64,000 bases of DNA from Kingdonia uniflora (Eukaryota > Streptophyta > Magnoliopsida > Ranunculales > Circaeasteraceae): contig JACGCM010001129.1 of the NCBI GenBank assembly GCA_014058105.1, positions 3,359,001-3,423,000 on the forward strand. Reading direction: 5' to 3'. The position numbers were made by a program, and so were the translations under genes. Below the pieces are notes generated by a model that was not told the origin of the DNA, did not search any database, and worked only from the letters and a program-made list of their open reading frames with translations. Numbering within the stretch: position 1 is the first letter of the stretch; each line of letters begins with the position of its first letter. Below, piece by piece: positions 33,555 through 44,440 of the stretch.

Positions 33555-34556
33555 TTTGGAGATACAAGTTTAGGGGAATAAACTCACTCAGATATGAGTC
33601 TCTCACTCGGCTAGTATATTAAAAGCATCTTCAACACAACGGTATGTTGTTCCGGCTTACCATACCGGTATTCCTGGATAACATATTATTTTGGTCCAAC
33701 AACAAATTACGTTTTATTCAAACTAGTTTGGAGATACAAGTTTAGGAATGGAAGTTTGGGCAGTCGGGTCGGGATCGGGCCGGGTTTTTCTGGGCTAAAC
33801 AAATGTTCGGGCCGGGCTGGGCTGCGCTGAGCCATATACATTATTCGGGCTGGGCCGGGCCGGCCCGGCGTCAACGTACTTCAGCCCATGGTATAATCGG
33901 GCTTGTACGGGCCAGGTTTGAGCGGGCCATTTCAGGCCGGGTTTGAGCAGGCCATTCCGGGCTGGGCTTTAAAATGGGCATTTCAAGCCGATGTACTAAT
34001 GGAATTCATGTTTAAATAAAACATATTATATATCTTATATGACAAAAGCTAAAGATTAATTATATGTATTTAAAGAAAACCCCAAAATAGGGGGTTCGGG
34101 CATTCTAAATCTCATTTCTCCATAGACTAACGGCTCTTTAAAACACTTGGGCTAGTTCAGGCCGGGTTGGTTCGGGCTAGTTCGGGCCGGGCTCGGGCTA
34201 ACTTTGGGATGAGCTTTGAACGGGTCACTTTTGCCTCGGCTTGGGCCGGGCCACTGCCTAAAGAAGGTGGCCCATAGGCCGCCCATGCAATTAGTTGGGC
34301 CGGTTCGGGCTGGCCCGAAGAGTATGTCGGGCCGGTTTGGGCTAGGCTTTTTTCGGGCAAGGCCGGGTCGGGCCATGGGCTTTAGCTTAAACTGCCAGCT
34401 CTATGCAAGTTTTGGGAAAAAACTCACTCAAATATGAGTCTCTCAGTCATCTAGAATATTAAAAGTATCTCTAACACAGCGGTATGCTGTTCCGAATTAC
34501 CATACCGGTATTCCATAATAGCATATTGTTTTGGTCCAATAACAAATTACATTTTT
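33555..34556. repeat. 172-bp tandem duplication, second copy split by a hAT element
   Basis: Unit one (33555-33726) starts TTTGGAGATACAAGTTTAGG. Unit two starts with the same TTTGGAGATACAAGTT at 33727 and is interrupted at 33743. It resumes after 34403 with AAAACTCACTCAAATATGAG, GGTATGCTGTTCCG and TTTTGGTCCAATAACAAATT, all matching unit one. The duplication therefore predates the insertion. Confidence 0.85.
33743..34403. mobile_element. Non-autonomous hAT-like element, GGGCCGGGC-rich
   Basis: The left end TAGGAATGGAAGTTT and the right end read inward TAGAGCTGGCAGTTT form imperfect inverted repeats of the TAGGG(T/C)TGGCA hAT type. The flanking 8-mers TACAAGTT (33735-33742) and TGCAAGTT (34404-34411) differ at one base. 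The interior has inverted arrays of CGGGCCGGGC/GGCCCG motifs around an AT-rich core. Reading frames through the GC-rich arms are compositional artefacts. Confidence 0.8.
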
Positions 34557-34564
34557 CTTCTTGG

Positions 34565-34710
34565 GCAATTAACGGTTCAGCGCCTAATACTAAAAAACCC
34601 AAATCATATATTTTTTTCTTGTGCTCTTAACGGTTCAACGCCTAGTATTAAAAAGCCAAATCATATGTTTTTTTCCTTGGGCGCTGAACAGTTCAGCGCC
34701 TAGAGTCTGG
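34565..34710. repeat. ~58-bp tandem repeat with a near-perfect palindrome
   Basis: Three units carry AACGGTTCAGCGCCTA, AACGGTTCAACGCCTA and AACAGTTCAGCGCCTA, each of the first two followed by A.TA(C/T)TAAAAA.CCAAATCA. The last unit forms the palindrome GGCGCTGAACAGTTCAGCGC (34680-34699 plus the final C). A related 30-bp segment in the same orientation lies at 45056-45085. Confidence 0.75.
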
Positions 34711-35536
34711 TTTACGATTTATTCGAACTTCGTTTCCCTTTCTCCTTTCTTTCATTCATACTTCACTTCCCTTTCCCCTTTCTTTCATTAACACTTTTCA
34801 TATCATTTCATATAACCCGTAATCAAGCAAACAGAGAGTCTTACAAGATTATAATCACACCAACGTAAAAATAAATGGAAGATTTTAGCCACACCGCCCG
34901 ACGCCAAAATTGCAAGGCAGTAACAGAGAGAGGTATGCAAGATTCTGGACCTGCACGCCCACCTCCGCCCCTCTATATTCGTCTTGATAGCATGCAGAGC
35001 GTGGTTGTATTGCCGAAGGGTAAAACTCACATATCGAAGAAAGTTGTGACAATCACGGTGAGAAAAAAACTAAAATTTTATAATTTTTTTGTCACGCCCC
35101 AAAATCCAGTAATCGGTAGGTAGACCAATTACTGAGATTCAAGGATGTGCAGGTCGGGGAATCCACATATTCGCCCCACAAACAACCGAGCCTTAGCCAA
35201 GTTCTGGCTTAGTTATTCACTTAGAAATACATCAGAGTAATAATGAATATAAAATAGAAACAGCGGAAGACTAAGAAACAATATCTAAACATAAGATTCT
35301 ACAAATCTCTACGCAGCAAGCCCGACAGTAATAACTGGAGAATGAGCCTCCAGCTCAGCTCCCCAAAGATCGCCACATCAGTAACTAAAACTTGAAACAA
35401 CCTGCCACTGAAAGAGGGATGCGAGAGTGAGCAAACAACGAGCTCACTAACTCCCAAGAATAGCTAAACGATTATACAAACCAATGAGATAGATATAAAT
35501 ATTAATGATAATAGGATATGATAATATCTAACGATA

Positions 35537-35542
<6 letters not shown>

Positions 35543-35594
<52 letters not shown>
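35543..35594. repeat. (AT)n microsatellite
   Basis: A perfect AT dinucleotide run of about 26 repeats inside the 4.9-kb TG..CA element. Confidence 0.95.
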
Positions 35595-35597
<3 letters not shown>

Positions 35598-37763
35598 CCA
35601 AGGATGTCTGATAGGTATATAACTAGTCTAATAATTATATGTAACTATACTATAATTATATATATAGATCTCGAGCAAATGAGTGATAAGACCATAACTA
35701 CACTCTAATCACTACCGTGGCCCCCAGTGCCATAAGCAACTAACCTACCTCAAAAATATAATCACATACGAGGGTAAACACCCTCGGTTCACAACAATCC
35801 AGCCGGGTTATCCAAACCCCAACCAGGCACAACCCCGAAGCTACCACAAGCTAAACGAGATCACCCACAACCAAAAACCAGCCTAAAGCTCACAACAACC
35901 AACCAGACTAATTAACCTAATAAATAAAATTAGATGCAGAAGAGGGAAGGATAAATGCAGAGAGGAGAGGAATACACAGAAGGAAGATAAATCTAATTAT
36001 ACCGCAAATCAATTAAGAGAAGAGGAATTTAATAAGAGGAGAAGAATATGATGAACTAGGATAATCCCATAATTATCCCAATACAATGATATGTTATGAT
36101 GATGATATGATGGAAAGAGATAATCTTATGATTATCCCAAGTGCAGAAGATTCTATATTAAACATAATGCAGAAAGGGTTAAAGATTTCTATCACAAGAA
36201 CCTATGAATAAGAAAGCATGCGGAGATGCAATGATATGCTTGATGATGATGCAGATAGATTTAACGATGTCAAACCAAAGGGCTAGCCCCCAAGACTAAA
36301 GTGGGCTGACAACTGCTAAAAAGGGATTTACCTTACCAAATATTGTTGGATACAAGGGTACGATGTACTGCACTAGCTCGACCATACTAAAGGATATTAC
36401 ATCAATCTATCAAATCCCACGGAGCCAACGTCCGAACTATTTATACATTCCGAGGCATTTCAACCTCCCGGATAAGTCATGTACCGGAGAGTAAATATTA
36501 TCTCATACCATCCCACACTCTCGAATGGGTGACTAGGTATAATAGTATCCATCCTGGACCTACCTTCTACTTTAACCTGATTTAAGGAATCCTTAAACCT
36601 CTCGAGGGTCAGCCGATACGGAGTTATTTATGTATCCAATCGCAGTAAGATAAGGAGAGAATATATTATCTATGGATGTGAGCAAAAATCCTAAAGACTG
36701 AAACACAACTGCTGTTAACATAGCCAGTACACCATACGATAACAACCTGTCTGAGAGCGTGGCAACCAAAACTATCACAGATGCCCACCTGTAACTCAGT
36801 TGCTCCATCTAAACCTAGATGAAACAACAATTTAACCGTCACGACATCTAAACAACATCAGTCTCTAAGATTGCTCAAAGCGATATGATTACCATCAAAT
36901 GCTACAGTACTCTAGCTGTCAATACAGACTAGTACTCATGGGATGACCTACAAGTGTCCAACAAGTAGTCAACAATCCCCAATAACAGAAGTGCCTCACA
37001 ATCCTCCTAATCATGTACATAAGTCTCCAACACGGATGTACAAGAACCAGATTCAACAGGAGGTTTCAACTGCATTCCAACATCTCGGGTGACGTACAAC
37101 TTCATAAACTACCTGGCTCAGCCACGTACCTCACTGAGCCATGCTGTCTCGCTGCCTCCTAGATGACGAAAGGGAACACAGCCCTAACAGCCTTATCCTG
37201 GGGAAGGAAGGCTTACGAGTAAGCTCTAATAGCTCTAAGAATCATAAGGACAATAAGTGTCACAACACGATAAGCAAGCAATCCTAAGGCAAACTATCAG
37301 AAGTTCAACATCCACGATTAACCACCACGGACAAGCGATCTGCTCACCACCAACAACCGACAGTCCAGGAGATACCACACTCCCACATGGAATCCAACAT
37401 TCCAAACAACCACCAACCACAACGACAGTGCTTAAGGACCAGGCCTCAAGAATACATAGTACACTTAGACTAGTCCTAAGACTAATCAAAACAATAGCAG
37501 GTAGGAGGACGAGCTCCGAATCGAAGACCATGTCTTACTGAAGCTATGTCGCCCCAAGACTACCCTGGAACCAAGTCCAGCAACCCAGACTAACCAAGGT
37601 ACTATACTATAAGGTGAGAACTATAGTCTCTGAACTAACTATCTCAGAGAAATGGTGGCTAAACCACATGCCATCCCTAAGTCTCTACTAATCGTCAAAC
37701 CAAGTCACTAGTGCCCTGAAACAAGCGGGGCACCCTAATAACTAACCAACAATACCACACTCA

Positions 37764-37766
<3 letters not shown>

Positions 37767-37802
<36 letters not shown>
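37767..37802. repeat. (AT)n microsatellite
   Basis: A perfect AT dinucleotide run of about 18 repeats inside the 4.9-kb TG..CA element. Confidence 0.95.
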
Positions 37803-37804
<2 letters not shown>

Positions 37805-40800
37805 TATAGCGACGCTGAGGCGTTGCAATATACTGAGAAATGCCTTTTGTTCTCAACCTCAACGAAGAAAAGATCCGTGATAACCACCCTAAATAAAATT
37901 GGTCTAAGAGGAATCTCATGAGTTATCGTCACATCGACGATAACTGAGAACAACTACCTATGACTAAACATAACCTACAGGTTCTATCTAGTAACTAAAC
38001 TTACAACTAACTCGGGTTTTACTAACTTATCAAACCCTTAAGTACTCTCGCCTAAGGTATGCCAAACAGATAATCCGTGAATGTGTCATAAGCGATTAAC
38101 CCATATACTAACATAATTACGGTAATAAACATGATAAACTATGTGATACAATAACTCACAAATCAATATAACGGTCTAGTTATTAAGGAAGATAAAAATC
38201 GATATGCTCGGAACGACAATCTCGGCGAAACAATCCAAACAGCACCCCAACAGAAATGTGCTCCGCGAATCGACTTCCAAAGCTCCAAATCAATCACGAA
38301 ATGGACTAGGAACACCACAACATCATTCACTATGAAGTACTGGAGCCCAATCGCAACTTCAACAAAGGATACCCACCCAAAACTACATTTCAGATCAACA
38401 CCACAACTGAATTCAACAACATAACTGCAGTAAAACCCACAATCCACCATGCTGCGATACGCCACCCTGATCACCCACAATCACATTGAGATATGCCACT
38501 CTAACCCTGCCAAATCAGCCGCCCAACAATCACATACCCGGTGTTCGAAGAGGGTAAAAAAAGCCCTAACCCTTCCTCTAGAATAACAGTAACTACGGCA
38601 GTAATTTCTGAACCAAAACGGCCATAATTGTCAGCTCAGGCAGCTCTCTCCGAAATGGCAACAACTACTACCTTGAATAGCCACCATACCCCCTCTTCCC
38701 AACCACACTAAACCCCAATCATACTATCGAACACCCAAATCCCCCAATCAATCACAAACCAACCATCAATCCAACACAAACAGCCCATACCTGCAAATAA
38801 ATCATACACTTCTATAACCCCAAAACTCCACAATTATAAACTCTGAAATCAGCCCCTCAATGACCCAAACCAACACCGGAATCAAATCTGAAATTAGGAA
38901 GAGGAAACGGCCATAATCGACGAGGGAACGACGTCCAAAACGGTGATGGATGAGAGGAACGCAGCCCTCTCTCTCTCTAGAACACCAAAACGTCTCTCTA
39001 GAATCAAGAGCTGAAATTTGGTAGTCGGAGGTGATGATTGAAGATGATAACCCAACGGTGTCCAATTCAAAACCAAGAAGTTAGAGGAATTGGAAGGGAG
39101 AAGGATTGAAGGGAGGAGAAGGGTTCTTTAGAGTCGGTTGTAAGGAGAGGAAAGAATTGTGAGGAGAAAAAAATAAGAACTTGCATTTATAGGTGAAGGG
39201 CAACGCTTATCTCGAGGAAAGACCAGCGCCCGAAAATCTCCCAAAAAGATCTAACTTGGTCGTCTGAACGCACCCTCTGTTCGAATATTTCTATACAGTC
39301 CTGAAACAAAGCAGTAGGTAAAAAAGAAATCTATCAGTGGAAAATCACATAAATCCAAGGCTAACCAACGATTCCCCAAAATCATATCTACATCACTACA
39401 CCACCATAAAATGCCATCACCAACCCACACAGGGGTTCCCAATGTCTAAACACCACCTCCACCGTCTAATGGCCACCGAAACTCCTAAAACTCAGAAAAA
39501 TGAATCTAACGGCTAAAAACTTATCCAAAAGAAATAAATGGATGTGGAATGGATAGAAAAGACTCGTGAGGAATAATATACAAATGTGTGACGTGTTGAA
39601 GTGTATACGGAAGCTTAACGGAAGACATAAGAAATCTTTTCTGAAGAAATGGACAGAAAGGAAGAAAATGGACAGAAAAGAATAAAAATGGACAGGAGGA
39701 ATCTGACAAGCCAGATAGGAGAGGAAGCATCAAGAAACCCCAAATATACCCAAGGATTCCCTAAGATCACACCACACTACCACACAATAATATCACACAA
39801 CCACCAAGCCACAACGGGCACCCAAAACCAAAACACAAACACTTCCACCCCGAAACCAGCAGAACTACCAAAAATAATCTAATACAAACCTACCAAAAGA
39901 AATAGTACAGATGCATAACGAATAACAATATATGAATAATATTAACAATTCTTAATAATAAACAAAAAAAAATACCCTAAAATTCTGGGACATTACATTT
40001 TTTTAACCTTTAGCCATATGTATTTTATGAAATGTCTTAATGAAATGCGTTTAACGAAATGTCATGTTGGTGATGATGTAGGGGGATGCTCTTAACTTTC
40101 GTGGCGGGATGCTTATGATTGTGAAGACCTACGACAAGTTGTATAAAGAACAAAATATTTGGCTATCGAATTCCCCATTTGATAATTTTTTCAAATATTG
40201 TATAGGAAAAATTGGTAGATATTGGGCGCTCGAAAAAAATAATAGAACTTTAGTTCAAGGTCTCTCAGAGAGGTGGTGGCCAACCACCCATACGTTCTAC
40301 TTAGTGGACACTGAGATTGGTTTTACCCCGTTAGACTTTTGCATGATAACGGGGATAGCTATCGGGGATCCCAGAAAGCGGCCATTGCCGCTTAGTTTTG
40401 AGTATGAAAAGGCGAGAGAATGTTTGGCCAATTTTTTCCCACTCTGGGGTAAAATGATATCCATTCGGGGGCTGTAAAAATAAGTTGGATAAAGAGGTTT
40501 ATTGAGGCGAATAAAAATGATCCCATGACACGACCTTTATCGACCCGAGCTTTCATATTTTTTGTAATGGCCGAACTCTTCTTCCCCAATAGTAATATTA
40601 CGATTAGATTGGGTTATTTGGCCGCGATTGTCGACCTTGATAAGTTGGATGATTATGATTGGGACTCCGCCATTTTTGGGGCTTTATACACGGCCTTTGA
40701 TGCTTACTCTTTGGGCATGAAGGGTTTGTGTGGTTGACAGAGTTTGCTTGAATATTGGTACAATGAATAATCAGCAAATCTCCACCCAATACTTCAAGAT

Positions 40801-41871
40801 GAGGCAACCAATGACGCACAACTTTATTTTTTAAGATTAAATCGATGGACGAGGGTAAATTTGATGGATAAAGTTAATAGGGGGATGCACAATAACGTGA
40901 GCATTGCTAGGGTTTAGATTAAAATGTGGAGGTTAGACAATCTCATGTGTCCATGAGACTCATATTTAGAGATTCAACAAGGTTTAGAGGGTTACGAGGA
41001 CACGCCCCTAGCAGTTGCACGATGGTTTTCACGAATTAAGGTACCTCTCCATGTTCTTAGCCTTCTGTATGCCTGGTATTTGGGGGAGCGGTGTTCTCTT
41101 TAGGTATTTGGGGTTGCACGCATTCCAGCGAACCCTTTACCCGCTTAGGATATGTTTGGGGATCGTCGGTTACTTGGGGATCGTTATCTAGATCAGCTTA
41201 GAGGTCAGGGATGGGTAGATTATGAGCAGTTTCTCATAGATCACATCAGCTATGATCTATACTGGGCTAGGGTTTCCACACCATACATTTTACCAGACTA
41301 CTCACGGATGATCAACGTTGGTGTGATCGGTCCAAGAATGGTTAGAGGGCAGATTATTCCTCTGAGGTTTGCACATTCTATGCCACAGGAGACACAGTTC
41401 ACACAGGATGACATAAATACCAGTACTGATCCCGAATTGTAGTTTAGAGTTATTAATATTGATGGTATTGATAGGTTGTTTGACGTACCTCGCCTTAACG
41501 ATGTCCCTGGGGTACCATCTACTGGTTTATATCACGATACAGAGGTAAATGATTAATTTGATATTATATCATTTTGATATCATTTTATTTAGATATATAA
41601 ATTTTGCTCATGATACCTTTTATTATTGAAGTACACACAATTTCTAGATGAGTCGTGACGTATGTATGTCGGTGGCCAGCAGATTGCGTATGATTGGACA
41701 GCTTCGATGTACGACCATTATACTAGTGTGATTACTGACAGAGTCAAAACGATCAAAGAGAGAGAGATACCCACATACAAGAGCTTTATAATCAAAATCA
41801 AAAGCTGGAACAATCAATTGTAGAGTTGCAGGAGTAGCTTGATCGATACCAGTTGTGATAATTTGTTATTT

Positions 41872-42075
41872 ATCGTTATGTTCATCTTTTAGACTACTTA
41901 TTTTGGACTATGTCGTTATGTTTTAATTTTGGACTTTGGGCTTTAGACATTTGAACTATGTTGTTATATTTTTATTTTGACTTATGTCGTTATGTTTTAA
42001 TGTTTGACTTCTTAGTTTTATATTTAAATTATGTCGCTATGCTTTTATTTTGGATTATACCATCATGCTGTTAAT
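41872..42075. repeat. Degenerate short tandem repeat (TATGTCGTTATGTTTTAATTT-like)
   Basis: Four to five diverged units carry TATGTCGTTATGTTTTAAT, TATGTTGTTATATTTTTAT, TATGTCGTTATGTTTTAAT and TATGTCGCTATGCTTTTAT, spaced about 45-60 bp apart. It lies between the PMD pseudogene and the transposase pseudogene. Confidence 0.7.
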
Positions 42076-42275
42076 TTAGTATTCTGTCTTTATTTCCCTT
42101 AAATGTTCAGCCTTGGTATTTGCCGCTCAAATATCCCACAATTATTTCCCGCTCAAATCTCCCATTTTTATTTTCCGCCTTTATTTCTCTTATATATATA
42201 TATATATATATCAAACACATATTTTTACACATTCAAACAACTATCTCAATCTCTATTTCCAAGTTCTCAAGCAGC

Positions 42276-43605
42276 ATGTTCCCAACTAATAGCCCCCTCG
42301 CAAATTATTTGGCTAGTTCCTCTGACGATGATGATGAGTTATTGGAAGAGTACGCGTTGTGTCAAAGCTCTTATTTAAATTTGTTGTTATCATATGAAGC
42401 TTTCAAATCCGAGTTACTAGGAAAGGTCGGGGGATCGATGATGGGTCGGAAGTACGTCAATCGCAAGCACAAAATCTTCAATCAACTTTTGTTGGATGAT
42501 TACTTCGACGAGGTAAATCCAACTTTCGATGCGGTTATTTTTTTGTGAAGACTTCGAATGTCGCGTAATCTATTTTTAAGCATTCTTCAAGGTATTTCCG
42601 AGTACGCCTGTTATTTCGTATACACGCCTAATATGTCAAACACGCAAGGATGAACGGGTCATAAAAAAATGACGTCTGTATTTTGTATGCTTGCATATGG
42701 CATGCCCGGTAATTCGACGAACGAGTATTGTCGGACGACGGAGAGTACGGCTTTGGAAGCGCTGGATAAATTTTACAAAGCGGTGATTCATTTATATCGA
42801 GATGAGTATTTGCGATCTCCTACTCCGGCCGACGTAGTAAGGCTGCTCAAAGAAAATGAGGCGAGGGGTTTCCTGGGAATGTTGGGGAGCATCGATTGCA
42901 TGAATTGGGGTTGGAAGAATTACCCTAAGACGTACCAAGGGGCTTTTAATGGGAAGAGTAAAAAACTGATAATCATACTTGAAGTGGTAGCTTCATATGA
43001 TTTATGGATTTGGCATTCATTTTTTAGCATGCCGGGGTCAAACGACGACATCAATGTTGTTAAACGTAGAAATTTTTTCAACAACCTAGCAATGGAAAAT
43101 ACCCCTCCCATAAATTACAAAGTTGAAGGTCATGACTACGATATTGGTTACTATCTTGCGGATGGTATTTACCCGAAGTGGAGAACAATTGTAAAAACAA
43201 TTCCAATGCCAATCATGGCAATGGAAAAAAAATTCGTGGCTATACAGAAAGGGGTTAGAAAGGATGTGGAGCGTTCTTTTGGTGTCTTACAAGCTCGTTT
43301 CAATTGTTCGGAATCCCGCGCGGTTTTGGAAGCCTGAAACATTGAATTTGATTATGTACACGTGCATTTTTTTGCATAATATGATTACTGACGATGAGCG
43401 TGATTTGGCGACATGTGATTACAAGTATGATAAAGCGAAAGACCCATTCAAATATCCACTGGAGATTTTCCGAGGTATTTCTACGGACGACAACTTTGAT
43501 AAATATCTTGGGGAACAATTGAAGTACCGAAATGAAAATAAACATTTCGAACTCCAAGTCGATCTCGTGGAGCATTGTTGGAAATTTGCCGGACCTAATG
43601 TTTGA
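42276..43605 (+). pseudogene. PIF/Harbinger DDE transposase pseudogene
   Basis: From ATG 42276 the product starts MFPTNSPLANYLASSSDDDD and follows the plant Harbinger transposase. Readable blocks are MTSVFCMLAYGMPGNSTNEY, FLGMLGSIDCMNWGWKNYP and MPGSNDDINVVKRRNFF, then DVERSFGVLQARF and PETLNLIMYTCIFLHNMI. The DDE triad is visible: Asp in GSIDCMNW, Asp in SNDDINV, Glu in DVERSFG. Damage is light. There are two TGA stops (42546 and near 42648), the first replacing an expected CGA Arg codon, and one small frameshift near 43301. The frame is otherwise open to 43605. The enzyme would have cut and pasted TTA/TAA-flanked elements. Confidence 0.92.
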
Positions 43606-43769
43606 GTTATAATTTCAATTTCAATTAAATGTAATTGATGTTTTTTTTTTTCATGTCTACGTGCGTTATTTCAATTTAACTAATGTTCTAAACTTTATAA
43701 GTTGTAATTCATTCCAAACTAAAAATATTGCAATGCATTTCAAAATAATCAATATATTTATTGAAAAAC

Positions 43770-44440
43770 ACAATTAGAATTTAAACTACATCTTTTGATG
43801 AGGCCTATTATTACTACCACCACCGCGAGTACTTATGAACCATGGCATTATTTGTTGCCATCATCTTTGCGTATTACTTCTTTCTTAACATTGCCAACAC
43901 ATGCTGATCTCTATCCCCCCATTAATAATTCTACTCAATCGTTGTCGATATCTCCAGGTCTTAATTGTGTTCCCTTTCTGTTTTTTCTGTCTAATCTCGA
44001 GATGTTCCAACCCCATGGCCTTCTTTGTTTCCTTTCACTTGCCTATGCGTCTTATTTCCAACCATCTCCTTATACCCCTCATGGGCCTTGATCGGCCTTT
44101 AAAACTTGTCAAAGAATTTTGTTTTTTTTTTTTTCATTTTTTCCCTGTTGTCCTATTCCTTAACTTCGGAGATGAATAAACTGGGTCGTCCCTTCTTCAT
44201 CATCATCAACTAAGCTATCGCGTTCGACCCCATTGAACCCCCGTACTTGCATTTGACGACATTCTTTTGTGCCTTAGAATTCGCAACTTGCATTTGCTGG
44301 ACGGTCTTGGACGCTCTCTGGATTCCATTTTGGGATGCTTATTCATCAATATGCAAATATGTTTAAAACTAAACTTGTGTGGTTTGCGATGTTCTTGTTT
44401 AATGTTTTTCCTCAAACATATGTTCCGTACGGTCACTATT
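43770..44440 (-). pseudogene. Possible Harbinger ORF1 (NAM/Myb-like) relic, convergent with the transposase
   Basis: The - strand shows fragments such as RPMRGIRRWLEIRRIGK, ETKKAMGLEHLEIRQKK and, at the end, MPWFISTRGGG. The basic, helix-rich C-terminus of Harbinger ORF1 proteins (RP.G...AK.....) often looks like this, and ORF1 commonly lies beside the transposase. Frames are broken and no firm domain was seen. The placement is the main support. Confidence 0.35.

Larger units (their letters stand above)
35090..39997. mobile_element. 4.9-kb TG..CA element (giant solo LTR or LARD-like), non-coding
   Basis: It starts TGTCACGCCCCAAAATCCAG and ends AAATTCTGGGACATTACA. The ends are imperfectly inverted (TGT.A.G.CCCA.AAT). 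TTTTT flanks both sides, a possible but weak 5-bp duplication inside a T-run. No internal LTR copy, coding domain or primer-binding site was found across 4.9 kb; two (AT)n arrays lie at about 35543-35594 and 37767-37802. A related copy starts at 63244. TG..CA ends suggest an LTR-retrotransposon derivative. It lies in the intron of the PMD pseudogene. Confidence 0.7.
34875..41630 (+). pseudogene. Plant mobile domain (PMD/MAIL-like) gene, broken, with a 4.9-kb insertion in its intron
   Basis: The first exon (34875 to about 35058) encodes MEDFSHTARRQNCKAVTERG to KKVVTITV, followed by a GTGAGA donor. The second exon starts near 40080 after a TGATGATGTAG acceptor. It carries the mobile-domain core QGLSERWWPTTHTFYLVDTE and GFTPLDFCMITGIAIGDP. 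It continues, after a frameshift near 40470, through KISWIKRFIEANKNDPMTRP, FFVMAELFFPN and LAVARWFSRIKVPLHVL to LRGQGWVDYEQFLIDHISYD and PYILPDYSRMINVG. PMD proteins are found both as host genes (MAIN/MAIL) and inside plant Mutator and gypsy elements. At least five stops and one frameshift make this copy inactive. Which class it belonged to cannot be told from sequence. Confidence 0.75.

Noticed and set aside
34152..34376. Pro/Gly/Ala/Arg-rich frames on both strands
   Set aside because: They come from GGGCC-type low-complexity arms of a hAT-like element, with no domain and no conservation of frame.
37235..37541. Overlapping ~95-codon frames on both strands inside the 4.9-kb element
   Set aside because: No recognisable domain, overlap on opposite strands, and no support from the second family copy within the window.
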